From assembly GCA_036250195.1 (NCBI GenBank), contig JAVHZZ010000002.1:68748205-68812204 (forward strand): 64,000 bases of DNA. The letters are read 5' to 3'. Numbering within the stretch: position 1 is the stretch's first letter; each line of letters opens with the position of its first letter. A program made the translations under genes and the position numbers. The notes beneath the pieces were generated by a model. The model was not told the origin of the DNA. It was given only the letters and a program-made list of their open reading frames with translations, and made no database searches. Origin of the DNA: Mixophyes australis (taxonomy: Eukaryota > Chordata > Amphibia > Anura > Limnodynastidae). Positions 11,880 to 23,265 of the stretch are shown here, one piece after another.

Positions 11880-12601
11880 TTAACCAGAAGGTAACAGCTC
11901 AGATTTCTGGCAGAGCGTTCTTTCCCGGCTGTGGTTTCCAGGCTGGAGTCGGTGGCCCACCTTCGGTTCCTTTGTCTCCGGTGGCTTCTCAGCTGGTTAA
12001 CAGTGTATCTGGGGTTGGCCCACCCCTAATTGCTCATTCTGTCGCTGATCTCCCTGTGGCCCCTGGTCTTCAGGTTTTGGCAGCTCCTCCGTTGCAGCAG
12101 TCTGGTTAATTGGAGTGAGGCTTCTGGGGTTTGGAGTGATTGTTCTGTTTCTTCTGTTACAGAATGCAGTCAAGTGGTGTCACGGAGGTCTGGCCGGGGG
12201 GGCAGAAGGCCTCACTCAGCAGCTTAGTCCAGCTCGAGAGTGTTGACACGAGAGCACACTCGGCCGCGGAGGTGTCGCATGCATCTGGTGAGCATGTCTT
12301 TGATTTGTGAATCAAGATGGACGGGGAAGTTCCTCGTCCTCTGTCAGTGAGGGTTCTGTGGGTTGCAGTGGTGACAACGGGAAGTTGATATGGCTCCTTC
12401 GGAGGAAGCTCGGTGGCTCACATGGCGCTGTGCGTAGACAGTGGTGGGGCACAGATGTTGTCGCAGGTGAACATGTGGTGCGCTGTGCTAATTCAGTGGT
12501 CCTCCGGGACATTCGTAAGCATGTGAGGAACAGAATCCACACTGGGCATTTGTTGATATGTTCACTATCACTGGGAAGGCCAAGGATGCGCTGGTGGCGG
12601 T
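11880..12601 (+). pseudogene. broken mobile-element-like ORF, unassigned
   Basis: I do not recognise the family. The strand is open in pieces. A Pro/Ser/Val-rich segment covers 11900-12109. A later segment includes VVLRDIRKHVRNRIHTGH (about 12487-12550). After one lost base the frame shifts to give VDMFTITGKAKDALVA, running into the hAT insertion at 12602. The reading frame appears to resume after that insertion (KERGYRRGG, from 13594). The low-complexity N-terminus followed by a basic segment would fit the first ORF of a retroelement, but this is only an impression. At least one frameshift and several stops make it non-functional. Confidence 0.35.
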
Positions 12602-12739
12602 CAGGGCCGCCAAGAGGAATTTGGGGCCCTAGTACAATCACATATATCTATATGTTTGGAAATGGTCAGATAATGAAACACAATTGTAAATTGCTGCCTC
12701 TAGGGGCTCTGCAACCCCATACAAAGATAAATACACTAT

Positions 12740-12934
12740 AAAAATTAAGAGGCACTAAAAAACGCTTAAACAAATAAATTCAGTAAGGATGAGAGAAAAT
12801 GACAAAATTTTAAACTCCAAACTAATTTATTCAAAAAGTAACAATATGCGAGAGATTCAGTTGCCGGCAATGTGATGCACGGACCACACATTACGCATAT
12901 TTACGGCAGCAATATGTATGTGTGTGTGTGTGCG

Positions 12935-12984
<50 letters not shown>

Positions 12985-13266
12985 TTGTGTTATTATTTTC
13001 TATGTATTAAGAGAAACAGGGAAATTCAATTAGACGCGAGGTGCTTCCTGAACGTTCATCAGACCACTTGCGCTCGGAGATTCCTACCGTAAATATGCAC
13101 AGCATGGCGTCCGTGCACCACATCGTCAGCAATTAAATCTCTCACATATTGTTACTTTATGAATAAATTAGTTTGGAGTTTTTAATTTTATGTAATGTTT
13201 GAATTTTCTCTCATCATTATTGAATTTATATGTTTAAGAGTTTTTGAGCGCCTTTTGATTTTTAGC
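12740..13266. mobile_element. foldback/MITE with ~180-bp inverted arms
   Basis: The left arm (about 12740-12905) and right arm (about 13085-13266) are imperfect inverted copies. Both contain TATTGTTACTTTNTGAATAA or its complement, and GAATTTAT/TTTAAG motifs. The centre holds the microsatellite at 12916-12979. The arms have diverged by many substitutions, so it is old. Family unknown. Confidence 0.65.
12916..12979. repeat. (TG)n(TA)n microsatellite
   Basis: A TGTGTG run grading into about 20 TA units at the centre of the foldback element. Confidence 0.9.
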
Positions 13267-13585
13267 ACGCAATATATAATACATACATTATAATAAAACA
13301 TCACATTTATCACGCTACCACCCCAGACACATTATGACACCCCCCGACACATTATGACACCCTCAAGACTCTTTATGACACCCCCAGGCCACTGTACTTA
13401 CCTATGCTGTACTTGAAGGGCTGACTTCCAATAGATGGAAACATCCTGCAGAGTGAGCAGGGCAGCACTTAGTCTCATGAGATTACCAAATCTCTCAAGA
13501 TTTGTAGCTCCTTGGCTTGCTCTGCAGGCTGCTAGGATAGTATGTATGCCCTGGTACTTTGTAGCCGGTCCTCTCATCGCCCCTG

Positions 13586-13910
13586 CTGGCGGCTAAGGAG
13601 AGAGGGTACAGGCGGGGAGGCCTGTAGGTCCTATGTCAATTGAAAGGAAGGCATGTTAGTCTTCGTCACCTGCTATCTGGAGTTAAGGCCAGAGGAACAA
13701 ATGAATATGATAAAGAATATTTACATGAAGTATGATGAAGTCTTTCATAAGAAACAGGATGGGAAGCGTGTGATGGCCTTTGGTTGCAAAGACATTGAGG
13801 TGTAGCTGGAGGTAACGGAGCCTAGGAGTTGTCTGCCTCTGAGCTCTGTCTGCTGTGTGTGCTCTAAAATCCTCCTCCTTCTCCTTTAACACGACATACT
13901 GAGAGCTGTG
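13586..13910 (+). other. possible continuation of the broken ORF; end of a dispersed repeat
   Basis: A frame without stops runs from about 13680 to 13800 (it includes EEQMNMIKNIYMKYDEVFH and VMAFGCKDIEV), then a stop. The following CTCTGTCTGC...TCCTCCTCCTTC stretch resembles 23725-23790. The product is unknown, and I cannot say whether it belongs with the ORF remnant upstream. Confidence 0.25.
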
Positions 13911-14760
13911 CAGGGGCTGGCTGGGCTGATTCACTGGGCTAGAAATTCACCACAGCGCACAGCCAATCAAAGACACTATATTTTGATCCAACCAATGTCT
14001 TAGCGCGCTGTCTTACAATGTAAACGGACACAAACATGCATACTAAATGTCACTACAGCACATAACCCATATAGGACACTAAATTATAATCCACCAAATG
14101 CCTTAGCAGGCTGTCTTAATGTGAACAGACACAAGCATGAGACATATTACATACACATCAATAGTCCAATTGTGTTAGATTCTTGCAACTAATTGATCTC
14201 ACATGTAGCGGGTCCCGCCAGATAATGTTCCCGTTGAATATATGAATAAGAAGGAAGACAAAGTAAGCCTTGGATCAAATCCCGCAAAGAAATAAAAAAT
14301 CCATTACTTACATATTAGTAAGAAAGATCAAGTTCCTCTCGACGTGACAAAAGATAAATATCCAGACTGGAACCACCAACCGAAGACAGACTTGTTTATG
14401 CTGAATTGATGCCCGCGATGTCTCCGCAATTTGTTTGTAGTGCAGACCGACTTAGTCTCTCGCTGAACAGTCGAGGCAATCAATACAAAAAACTTCATTT
14501 CCAACATAAATCGGTAACAGTGCTCACACTATTAACAGTAATAGTGCCAATGTGAAATACACTTCAGTACATGTGTATGGTGCAGCGCCTCTACGCGTTT
14601 CGTTCTCAACACAGAACTTTCACTGGGCTATCTGCATTTTTCTTCCTTTAAAATGTTTTTAATGGGCTGCTGAGCGAGTTTTTCCCCTTATACCCCCCCC
14701 CCCCCCCCACCCCAGACACACACACATACAACCAGGCTAAAATTTGCCAGCCAGCCCCTG
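13911..14760. mobile_element. hAT element (family of 42107-42273) with nested insertion
   Basis: It begins CAGGGGCTGGCTGGGCTG and ends GCCAGCCAGCCCCTG, inverted copies of each other. The flanks GAGCTGTG (13903-13910) and GAGCTGTT (14761-14768) match at seven of eight bases. The 3' part (CTTTAAAATG, GGCTAAAATTTGCCAGCC) belongs to the same family as 42107-42273, 28541-28661 and 63560-63723. A 687-bp element interrupts it. Confidence 0.7.
13942..14628. mobile_element. unclassified insertion with 12-bp direct repeats
   Basis: It is flanked by TTCACTGGGCTA at 13930-13941 and 14629-14640. Inside are two diverged ~110-bp repeats (each with GACACTA..T and CTTAGC.GGCTGTCTTA), and near the end the motif CTACGCGTTTCGTTC. 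A 12-bp duplication fits retroposition better than hAT. No ORF was recognised. Confidence 0.55.
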
Positions 14761-14768
14761 GAGCTGTT

Positions 14769-16088
14769 CGCCTGTGTGTGACTGGCAGTCATAATTTGTG
14801 CCATCCAGAGACATTCTGAAAAGGCGATAATGATTTCTAGAATGACGGCTAAGAAGAAAGAAACACGAGAGATGCATTATTGAAAACTATTTAAAGAAAA
14901 AAAATAAACATTCTTTGTGAGATTGCTGCTTTATATGGAAGAGCCTGGAACTGAACTCCATAAAACTGACCTGCAGCAGAGATATACTGGAGGCAGCAAT
15001 CTTGGGGGCTGAATCAATACCCGTGAATATGTAGACTAATGGTTCCTTTTTACATACTATCTTATGCACTATGTATGGTTTTTAAAAAAATCAAAGTTCT
15101 CATATGCTCCCTTCCACCAAGAGAAGAGAAGATAACGTCCGCTACATGGAAATGTTTTACGCCGTGGCATGCTCACCGCCAACCGGATTCCTGCTACGCC
15201 ACAGCTCACAAGTGCAGCGGAACAATCCTTTTCAACTATCTTTGGAGACGACATACAGTACAACACCCATATATAGCTTGTACCAATTTATAATGCTCTA
15301 TCATAGTGGGAAGGAGCATAATTATATTTCCTGACAGGTTCTCTTTAGGAACTATGTAACTGAGGCATGAGGCATATATTTGACAGAGCCCACAATATGG
15401 GGAGACGAGAGGTACACTTTAAGAACTGTTCAAAACAGAGATCAAATAAATACAGTTTTGCGGCTATTCTTAGTTTTGAGTAACTATGAGATTCTCTGTA
15501 CAATCTGTCAATTTTTATATTCAATGATTAGTCATATTCAAAGATTAATTGAAATATTTTGTTTTGATAATAAGTCATTTAGTAGCAAAAGAGGAACTAT
15601 GAGGCTCTAAATGGCTCTATTTTGTAGATCGATACGCTCAGTTTCTGTGAGAAACACAATCTACTTGCCATTATATTATATTTCAAACAATGAAAGCTTC
15701 AGTTCACAAATGTTTGGCAACAAAAGGACATTATACTGAAATGAAATACTTGTTTTAAAAACTATATATGCATCATTCTTTTCTGGACGAATCAAGAATT
15801 ATTTGTTCTAATGATTTTGCTTTATAATACCAAGTACATGATTTACCGTTTTCACTTTATACAGTAGGTGACGAAATTCTATTGTTGTGTATGTTTGACA
15901 TGTAAAAAATATGCATATAAATAAGTTTTAAACAGGATTTACATGAACTCCTGCAAGTTTTACTAAACACAGTGCTTTATCCCCTGAGTTCTATGCTTTT
16001 CAGTGACATCTTTATATCATGGAGCAGAGTTTATTTATATTGCCCTGGGATATGGCACAGTGCAGAATATATAACAGAACTATATCAT
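14769..16088. other. mostly unassigned; a dispersed-repeat match at 14815-15010
   Basis: Positions 14820-14940 (GCGATAATGATTTCTAGA...TTCTTTGTGAGATTGCTGCTTTA) resemble 23870-23980, so both are copies of an undefined dispersed repeat. The rest is AT-rich with no supported gene. Confidence 0.45.
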
Positions 16089-16378
16089 CATAATTTTAAT
16101 TTATATAGCGCCACCAATTCCGCAGAGAATATATGTCAATCACATCAGTTCCTGTCCCAAAGGCGCTTACAGTCTAAATTCCCTAAAACACAGACACAGA
16201 CACAGACTAGGGTTAATCAGCAGGTAATTAACCTATCTGTATGTTTTTGGAGTTTGGGAGGAAACCAGACCACCCAGAGGAAACTCAGGTATACAAACTC
16301 CACACAGATAGTGCCCTGGTCAGGAATTGAACTCATGACCCCACAGAAATGCTAACCACTGAGCCATCAAGCTGCCCA
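16089..16378 (-). mobile_element. V-SINE copy
   Basis: On the minus strand it has the tRNA-like head (GGCAGCTTGATGGCTCAGTG), the core with GGAGTTTGTATACCTGAG and TTTCCTC, and a tail with GGCGCTATATAAATTAAAA. Diverged. Confidence 0.75.
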
Positions 16379-17079
16379 TCTTAGTATGCACTCTAAAGGG
16401 AGAGGTGTCAGGGTTTTTTACACTGTGTTGTGTCTCACAAAGTGTAAGGTAATAAACAGATAAACAACACAATTGCTAACCATCTTTCTTCGCTTTCATC
16501 CACAGGTATGTACATCAGCTGCTACTACTCTCATCCTCTTCAGGTGCAAATGCAGGATTTGTAGAGGGGGGTTTCCACGCCACGCCGCCAGTGGGCGTGA
16601 CCAGTATGCATGGGGGCGTGGCTATAATATTAGACAGTGCTTGGCTGTTCTCCAACTCTTCCTATCCCCATAATATACATGGGCAATGCTGCATGCACTA
16701 CTGTTAGGTGCACTCAGCTCTCCCTTTTCAAGCAGAGCTGTGTGAACCTGGAGCAGGGTCCAGTCACCTCAATTATACAGTGCGCCAGGCTTGGAGGGGG
16801 GTTTCCAGGCACTAGGAAACCCCCTCGGTTTGCCTATGCTCTCCTAATCTGAACCTCATTGTAATTTGTGCTTCAGATCTGTGCAACTGTGTTTTTTTAA
16901 AAGCCCAGACACCATCATGCCTCCTACACCTTCTAGGCCCCTACACCGTCCTTATTCGTTGCCCAAATAGGCCTTTGCACCATCTGAAGCCTCCAGGACT
17001 CTGTGCCACCTAGGCCCCTGCACCATCATGGCCTTGTACCTTGCAGTCCTCTGCATCATAATGAATCTCACTATCCATA
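16379..17079. other. unassigned; possible MITE at 16551-16850
   Basis: GAGGGGGGTTTCC appears near 16564 and again near 16794. The far end has GGAAACCCCCTCGG, the inverted form, so a MITE is likely. No target duplication was found. A CACCATC/TAGGCCCCT-rich stretch follows at 16905-17040. Confidence 0.35.
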
Positions 17080-17433
17080 TTGTTCCCCTTTGTCTTTTCT
17101 TCTCTCCCTTCTCTCTCTTCTCTCCCTTTACAATGTAAGCGCTCACGGGCAAGGTCCTCTACCTTATGTCTCATGTCTGTACTCTGTGTCTCATGTCTGT
17201 ACTCCATGTCTTCTCCACTACCCGACCTCCTCTCTGTCCCTATTTTGACTTATGCTGAATTGTTTTTGTATGCTATGTGATTTGTTCTGTTAATTTCATC
17301 CATGCGTTTATTATTCTGTTTATCTGTACCCATTGTTCTCATCTGTATGTTATTTTGTTGTATGTACTAGCCTCCTATGTACAGCGCTGCAGAAGCCTTG
17401 TGGAACCTTATAAATAAATAATAAAAATAACTA
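17080..17433 (+). mobile_element. LINE 3' end (CR1/L2 type)
   Basis: A pyrimidine-rich segment followed by ACAATGTAAGCGC, a run with TACAGCGCTGCAGAAGCC, and the A/T tail TATAAATAAATAATAAAAATAA. This is the layout of LINE 3' ends in this window, but a different subfamily from the GATGATG-tailed copies. Confidence 0.6.
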
Positions 17434-17737
17434 TGTTCTCTCACTGGACAAAAATAATAAACAACTCTACCCAATGATATGAAGATATGAAGCACAGAAG
17501 CCTGAAAGATAAAGTCATGTGTTTAGTAAAAGTTGATAGAGGTCATCTTTAAGACAACAATTTAAAAACATCTGCAGGTAGACAACCATGTTAAAATGTG
17601 ATTTTAAAATGCTATGTGTACATGGGAGCTGCGATATGATATGCTATTCCCCTTAAAATAATAAAATGAAATGAAACACATAAAACTAAAATGGGAAGTG
17701 TTTGCGTTTTCCAACTTTTTAAAGCAAATTCTTGTGT
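17434..17737. other. unassigned stretch
   Basis: AT-rich; nothing recognised. Confidence 0.5.
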
Positions 17738-17746
17738 CTTTACCAT

Positions 17747-17910
17747 ACGTTCCAACATTTAAGAATCCAAAATAAATACAAAATAAACGACACCCCTAAT
17801 CCACCCAAACCCTGGCCCAATCAGCCCAACCATGTCCATATTGGTAAGATCTAATTCCCAATACACCGCATATTTTTTGGGTCCCCAAATTTGGACTATT
17901 GGGAAGTATC
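17747..17910. mobile_element. MITE with 9-bp direct repeats
   Basis: It starts ACGTTCCAACATTT and ends TTGGGAAGTATC. CTTTACCAT occurs on both sides (17738-17746 and 17911-17919). A related fragment lies at 4228. No coding capacity. The superfamily is uncertain; 8-9-bp duplications would fit hAT. Confidence 0.7.
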
Positions 17911-17919
17911 CTTTACCAT

Positions 17920-18683
17920 GTGACAACTTTTAAACAAGTGTTTCTTACATATTGTAATACAATGGTTTTCTTGATAAAGGGGAGATTCACATAGCACATA
18001 CTCACTCATTTAATAAGCAGAAGCAATCACAAGTGGCTATTTGTGTGTCAGTGGCTGGACTTGGCTGGACCTGCTCTGTGATTTACCCTGCTGCAACTTT
18101 GTTCTGCTTGAGCAAATAGCTCTAGTTTCACATCTATTCATCTTAACTGACATTATGCAATTGTTCCAAAGGTTAGTTGTGTGTACATTCATTTATAAGC
18201 AAAAAATTGAGTAAGTTTTCTTACTTAAGTGTTGTGGACAAAACCATGTTACAATGCAAGGGGTGCAAATTAGTTTATTATTTTGCACATAAGGAAAATA
18301 CTGACTTTTTTGTCATGTAGCACACAAATACTTGATAGTTTATTTGTACACTGAAATTTAAAGTTGATCTAGGACATGCCCTACCCCAATTATAAATCTG
18401 CCATCACATTTTAAATTTACCTCCCCCTCAAATGCAACATGGTTTTGCCTTACTTGCCAACTTTTGCTTAACTTTCCTTAATGAATCAGGCCCATTGTGT
18501 CCACCTTGAGTAGTGTTATTTTCTCATACAGGGGCCTATTTATCAAACATAAATTCCCACTTAAATCCCCGAAAACATTGAGTAACCGCAAAATTCTTAT
18601 TTATGATCACTGCATCACAGCAGATATCATAGACATCCGCTGCTTTGCATCTGTTTTCATTTTACTGAGCAGTCACCATAACA
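17920..18683. other. unassigned stretch
   Basis: AT-rich. GGGGCCTATTTATCAAAC at 18533 may be an isolated MITE end. No gene. Confidence 0.45.
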
Positions 18684-18691
18684 GTGTATAT

Positions 18692-18973
18692 CACACTTGC
18701 CTATCTTTGGCAAGTTATATCCGGGAAAGGGGCGTGTCTAGAAGGCGGGAGGGGGTGGGTCACGGTGAATCGTGTCATTTTAGCTCTGCCCCGGCGTCAA
18801 ATATGCCATTTTGTCGCGGAGGTGGCACCAAAATGACGCGATTCACCGAAAATCGCGTCATTTTAGCCCCACAATTGCGGGATGCAGGAGATTTGCCAAC
18901 TCTCCCAGGAGTCCGTGAGACCAACCCGAATTTCGTGAGTCGCACGGACATTCCGAAAGAGTTGGCAAGTATG
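18692..18973. mobile_element. MITE, CATACTTGCC family, perfect 8-bp TSD
   Basis: It runs from CACACTTGCC to GGCAAGTATG and is flanked by GTGTATAT at 18684-18691 and 18974-18981. It is GC-richer than its surroundings and holds repeated AAAATGACGCGATTCACCG-like motifs. The open frames on both strands (162 and 78 codons) are artefacts of the palindromic MITE. Confidence 0.8.
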
Positions 18974-18981
18974 GTGTATAT

Positions 18982-20062
18982 ATAGAAATGCTCAGTAACA
19001 CTATTTATCAATGTTTGAAAATAAATGTTTTACGCTTTTTTCCCTTGTTAACATTATGATTTCCCGGAGGGAGCCAGACAACAGTAGTCAAGTATGACTT
19101 AAATATGCCCCACAGAGTACAGCTTATCACAGAGTACAGCTTATCACCACCAGCACAGATCTACATGTTAAAAGTGACCCTGGAATCATTTGCTATGTAG
19201 TGAATCACCTACTTCCCTGTAACTTATTTAGCCCAACGTTCCCTATAACTAATTTAACAAAACACTCACATTTATATGCATATTTGCTTACACTGGTACA
19301 TGATTCATGCCTTAAAGGCCTTTAATGCCCTGAAATGTCAAAGTGCGTTACCCTAGCCAGAGTTATATACAACAGCAGCAAAAAAGAAGTTTACTTCCTA
19401 CACTCATAGGAAAATAGGACTAGAAGCATTCATGGATCTCCCAGATTCAAACCTCGAATCTGGGAGATCCTGGAGGAGTGGTATGGTGCAGAGTGTGGGA
19501 TTGGGGCATAGTAACACGATCGTGTCACCATGGCCCTGCCCCCTACTGTGCAATACCGCTATTCACAGTGAGAGTCGGGATAGTGAAGTAGGTAGGATGC
19601 TATGTGAATATTGGAGCTGCGATATCATGTGAGGCCTTCTCACCCAGGAGTAAATATGAAACACCTTTTATGTTCATAGGGTTTCACTTAAATTTACAAA
19701 TTACATTTTACACATTTATTCTCGATAATAGCCCCACTATGACTGTGGTACTTTGCTTTAGATGCAGGGTATTCCCTTATAATGGAGGGATTGTAATCAC
19801 CTTAATTAGATGCACTAATACATTCCACCTAAACCAATTTCACCAATACACAATATAGTAGTGTAGTAAATGTAATGGTCTGGGGTGAAGAAGAAAACCA
19901 CTGACTAATCATTGTTGTATGCAGAACGTGTGTACTTAGCTGATAATAAGTTTCTTACAATTACAGCCAGTAATTAAATTGCTCATAAATCTAGTAGTGA
20001 TAACATTAATTAGAATTCCTGGTTATGTGGCCATAAAGGGCTTTCCACAGAATGTATCACAC
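18982..20062. other. unassigned, with a MITE fragment and hairpin at 19434-19630
   Basis: A short tandem pair (CAGAGTACAGCTTATCAC) lies near 19112. A perfect hairpin with 15-base arms (19434-19448 and 19456-19470, arm GGATCTCCCAGATTC) starts a fragment resembling the CATACTTGCC family (CACCATGGCCCTGCCCCCT shared with 37849-38042). No gene. Confidence 0.5.
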
Positions 20063-20065
20063 TTA

Positions 20066-20299
20066 GGCTAGGTACACACTACACAGTTTTCATCCAATAA
20101 TCGGCTAAATCAGCCGACATACGACCGCTCGTTCAAAAGTCGGGTCAGTGTGTGCAGTGACACGATGGTCGAAAGTCTGCCCAAACGGACGATTGCCTCA
20201 TTTGGTTGGTTGTACCGTTTAATATTTTCGTTCCAATCTCGCATGTAAAATCGATCGGCATAAAAAGTTGGTTGAAATTTCTGTAGTGTGTACCCAGCT
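20066..20299. mobile_element. MITE with TACACACTAC ends, TTA target
   Basis: The ends GGCTAGGTACACACTACAC and CTGTAGTGTGTACCCAGCT are inverted repeats. TTA lies on both sides (20063-20065 and 20300-20302). A 3-bp TTA duplication suggests PIF/Harbinger, by inference only. Confidence 0.65.
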
Positions 20300-20302
20300 T
20301 TA

Positions 20303-20489
20303 GGCTCGGTACACACTGGAGCGTTTTCGTCCAATAATTGGGCAAATCAGCCGACATACGATCGTTCGGTCGGAAGTGTGTATAGTGACATGATGGTCAA
20401 AAGTCGTTCCAAAGTGTCGATTGTCAGCTTATTTGGTTGGTCGTACTGTTTAATATTTTCCGACCGATCATGTAGTGTGTACGCACTCA
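20303..20489. mobile_element. second TACACACT MITE, back to back with the first
   Basis: It starts GGCTCGGTACACACTGGAGC directly after the TTA that ends the previous copy, and closes with ATGTAGTGTGTACG. The interior (CAAATCAGCCGACATACGA) matches 24159-24365 closely. Confidence 0.6.
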
Positions 20490-20639
20490 TGTTCACGATC
20501 TCCATAGAGTTTACAGAGTCGCCTTCTTTTCAGCCGATGCCGGCAATGAATGTCCCGGTGAATAAATGTAGAGAGCAGAGCCGGATTTACACCTCATGGG
20601 GCCCTAGGCAAGATATCGGTTTGGTGCCCCCCCCTCCCA

Positions 20640-21030
20640 CCTTCACACACACAGTGGCCCCTCGCACACACATAATACACGCACGCAGTGGCCCCTTACA
20701 CACACATAATACACGCACGCAGTGGCCCCTCACACACACATAATACACGCACGCAGTGGCCCCTCACACACACATAATACATGCGCGCAGTGGCCCCTCA
20801 CACACACACACATAATACACGCAGTGGCCCCTCACACTCACATAATACACGCACACAGTGGCCCCTCACACACACACACATAATACACGCAGTGGCCCCT
20901 CACACTCACATAATACACGCACACAGTGGCCCCTCACACACACACACATAATACACACAGACAGTGGCCACACACACACACACAGACACAGACAATACAC
21001 ACAGACAGTGGCCACACACACACACACACG
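20640..21030. repeat. CA-rich minisatellite
   Basis: Roughly ten units of about 35 bp with the core CAGTGGCCCCTCACACACAC and ATAATACACGCA, with varying CA length. Confidence 0.85.
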
Positions 21031-21779
21031 GGGCCTGATCAAGGATTCTGGCAGCCCTAGGCTAATACGGCCGCAGCGCTCCCACCCCCCCCCGAATATA
21101 TATGTTTATAGGAACACTCCTGAATATGAATGTTCAGGTGTATTCTCCAGCATTCAAATTCAGACAGATTGTGCCATTGTCTCTTACCTGTTCTTGCTCT
21201 TCTCTCTTGCAATTTTGTTATCCTCTCGCTGGCTTCTGGAAAGTTGGCGTCCTTTTTTGAAAAAGCAAAAATTTATTATAATGCAAAATGTTAACAAACC
21301 CTGAATGATTAGGCCCTTTAGTTAAAACAAAACACCCCATTATGGCCAGCTAAAAGTACCCCATTGTACAGGCATATATAAGCAATATCTAAATATTTGT
21401 GGTCAATCAAATACAAACCTCTACCAGCCCCATCTCACTAATATTTACTATTCTAGTGATTGCTGAGACCACAGAGAGCATCCATGTGACCACCACACAA
21501 TCATGAGATTATGCCCTCCAAAGCTGCCCAATTTTTTAAATAACCCCTGCAGCCATTTTCCTTAACCACCCCCCCCCCACAGCCATTTTCCTTAACCCCT
21601 GCTGCAGCCATTTTCTTTAACCTCCCTACAGACATTTTCCTTCCTTCCCACCCTGCAGCCATCCCCCTGCAGCTATTTTCCTTACCTCCACCCGGTAGCT
21701 ATCCCCCCGTCACATCAAAACTCCCCCAGTCACATATATCAGCCCCCCTCCTCTGCCCTCCTTCACACATATCAACCTC

Positions 21780-22150
21780 TCTCCCTCCCTATAGATTTTC
21801 ATGGCAGCCCCCCCTCCCATTTTTTAGATATGCAGGGCAGGTTCCCCCCCTCCCTATAGATATGCAGGGCAGGTTCCCCCCCCCCCTCCCTCCCTTTTTA
21901 AATGCAGGGCAGGTCCCCCCCTCCCTCCCTATAGATATGCAGGGCAGGTTCCCCCCCCTCCCTATAGATATGCAGGGCAGGTTCCCCCCCCCCTCCCTAT
22001 AGATATGCAGGGCAGGTTTCCCCCCCCCTCCCTATAGATATGCAGGGCAGGTCCCCCCCCCCCCTCCCTATAGATATGCAGGGCAGGTTCCCCCCCCCCC
22101 TCCCTATAGATATGCAGGGCAGGTTCCCCCCCCTACCTATAAATATGCAG
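21780..22150. repeat. C-rich minisatellite
   Basis: About nine units of ~33 bp: CCTCCCTATAGATATGCAGG, GCAGGTT and a C-run of 6-11. Length differences lie mainly in the C-run. Confidence 0.85.
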
Positions 22151-22529
22151 GGCAATCCCCCCCTCACTTACCTGTAGTTGAGTAGTGCTGGCCAGCGTCG
22201 CTCCTCTGCTCCTCAGATCAGCAGACAGGAAGTGAAGATGTCCTGCTTCCTGTCTGCTGCACAGCAACAGGCAGCCTAGCGATTGGCTGCCTGTTGCTAA
22301 CCACTGACCACCAATGCATTTGATCGTGGAGCACCAGACCCCCCCTCCCCTGACTCCCCCCCCCCCCCCCCCCGTCGCGCGGGGAAGGGGGGTGCCGCGA
22401 GTCGGGGGAGGGGCCAAATTTTTATTTTATTTATTTTATTTTTTTAATTGCTCCTGTGTCCCCTGCTGGGCCCCCCGAGACCCGCTAGGCCCTAGGTTGC
22501 CTAGCGGTAAATCCGGCCCTGGTAGAGAG

Positions 22530-22937
22530 TGCTGTAGAAGGAATAATTCATTTGTTGGTTCTGAGACAGAATGTTTTGTTTGTTTGAGTCACAGAAGCTA
22601 ACGAAATTCGTTAGGACATGTGGATAGCTATAACAAGGCAGTTTTAATTAGTGTGACAATGTGATAAGAATGAATGAATGCATATTGTGCTGTCATTCTC
22701 TGAAGACTAGAGGACCAGATGAAGAGCACAGATCTGAAGGTAAACCGTGTCAAGAGCACTTTTGCCAAGGAGGAGAAATATGTTACATTTCGCCCCAGCT
22801 TTCCCAGGGAGATAACTTTGGTAAAATAAGGCCGGAACTATAATTTTTTTTATCTCCGCTATCAGTGGTGATAAAAAATGTTAGTTATCGCTGAAATCGG
22901 GGGAGGCTTTATTAAATAGGTCAGCAAAGACTCTATG
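22530..22937. other. unassigned stretch
   Basis: No gene. A small inverted region near 22840-22880 (TTTATC...GATAAAAAA) may be a MITE remnant. Confidence 0.4.
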
Positions 22938-22945
22938 CATTAAGG

Positions 22946-23132
22946 CAGTGTTTCCCAATTCCTGTCCTCAGAGGACCCTAACATCGCATGTTTTCCACAT
23001 TTCCTAGCTGGTGGTGTATTCATTACTGACTGACACATTGTAAAATATCCACAGGTTGTACTAGTTATTTCATTTGTGACCGGAACACACGTGCTGCTAA
23101 GGCTCACTGAGTACTGGAATTGGGGAACCCTG
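22946..23132. mobile_element. hAT MITE with perfect 8-bp TSD
   Basis: It starts CAGTGTTTCCCAATTCC and ends GGAATTGGGGAACCCTG. It is flanked by CATTAAGG (22938-22945 and 23133-23140). 187 bp, no coding capacity. Confidence 0.85.
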
Positions 23133-23265
23133 CATTAAGGCAGGTATGGAGGATCTTCCGGAGGGGAAGTTTGAAAAGCTGGAAAGTAATATATAAAAAC
23201 GAAATATTATATATGGCACCACTCTGCCCCAAAAGTGGAGCAATGCAAATCTATGTACATTAGTG

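Larger units (their letters stand above)
12602..13585. mobile_element. hAT-like element with imperfect TSD, containing a foldback element
   Basis: It starts CAGGGCCGCCAAG and ends CATCGCCCCTG. The flanking 8-mers GTGGCGGT and CTGGCGGC agree at six of eight positions. Removing the segment rejoins a plausible reading frame (DALVA then KERG), which supports the borders. It contains a long-armed foldback element and a TG/TA microsatellite. Confidence 0.5.
20576..22521. mobile_element. 1.9-kb non-autonomous hAT element, perfect TSD, two minisatellites
   Basis: It begins CAGAGCCGGATTTACACCTC and ends GCGGTAAATCCGGCCCTG. It is flanked by GTAGAGAG at 20568-20575 and 22522-22529. No transposase was recognised. 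It carries a CA-rich minisatellite (20640-21030) and a C-rich one (21780-22150), and short unique DNA between and after them. Confidence 0.85.

Noticed and set aside
12604..12741. Coding continuation of the 12307-12741 frame past 12602
   Set aside because: CAGGGCCG at 12602 is a hAT end, and the frame resumes better after 13585.
18497..19011. 162-codon plus frame and 78-codon minus frame
   Set aside because: They overlap a MITE with exact target duplications and inverted structure.
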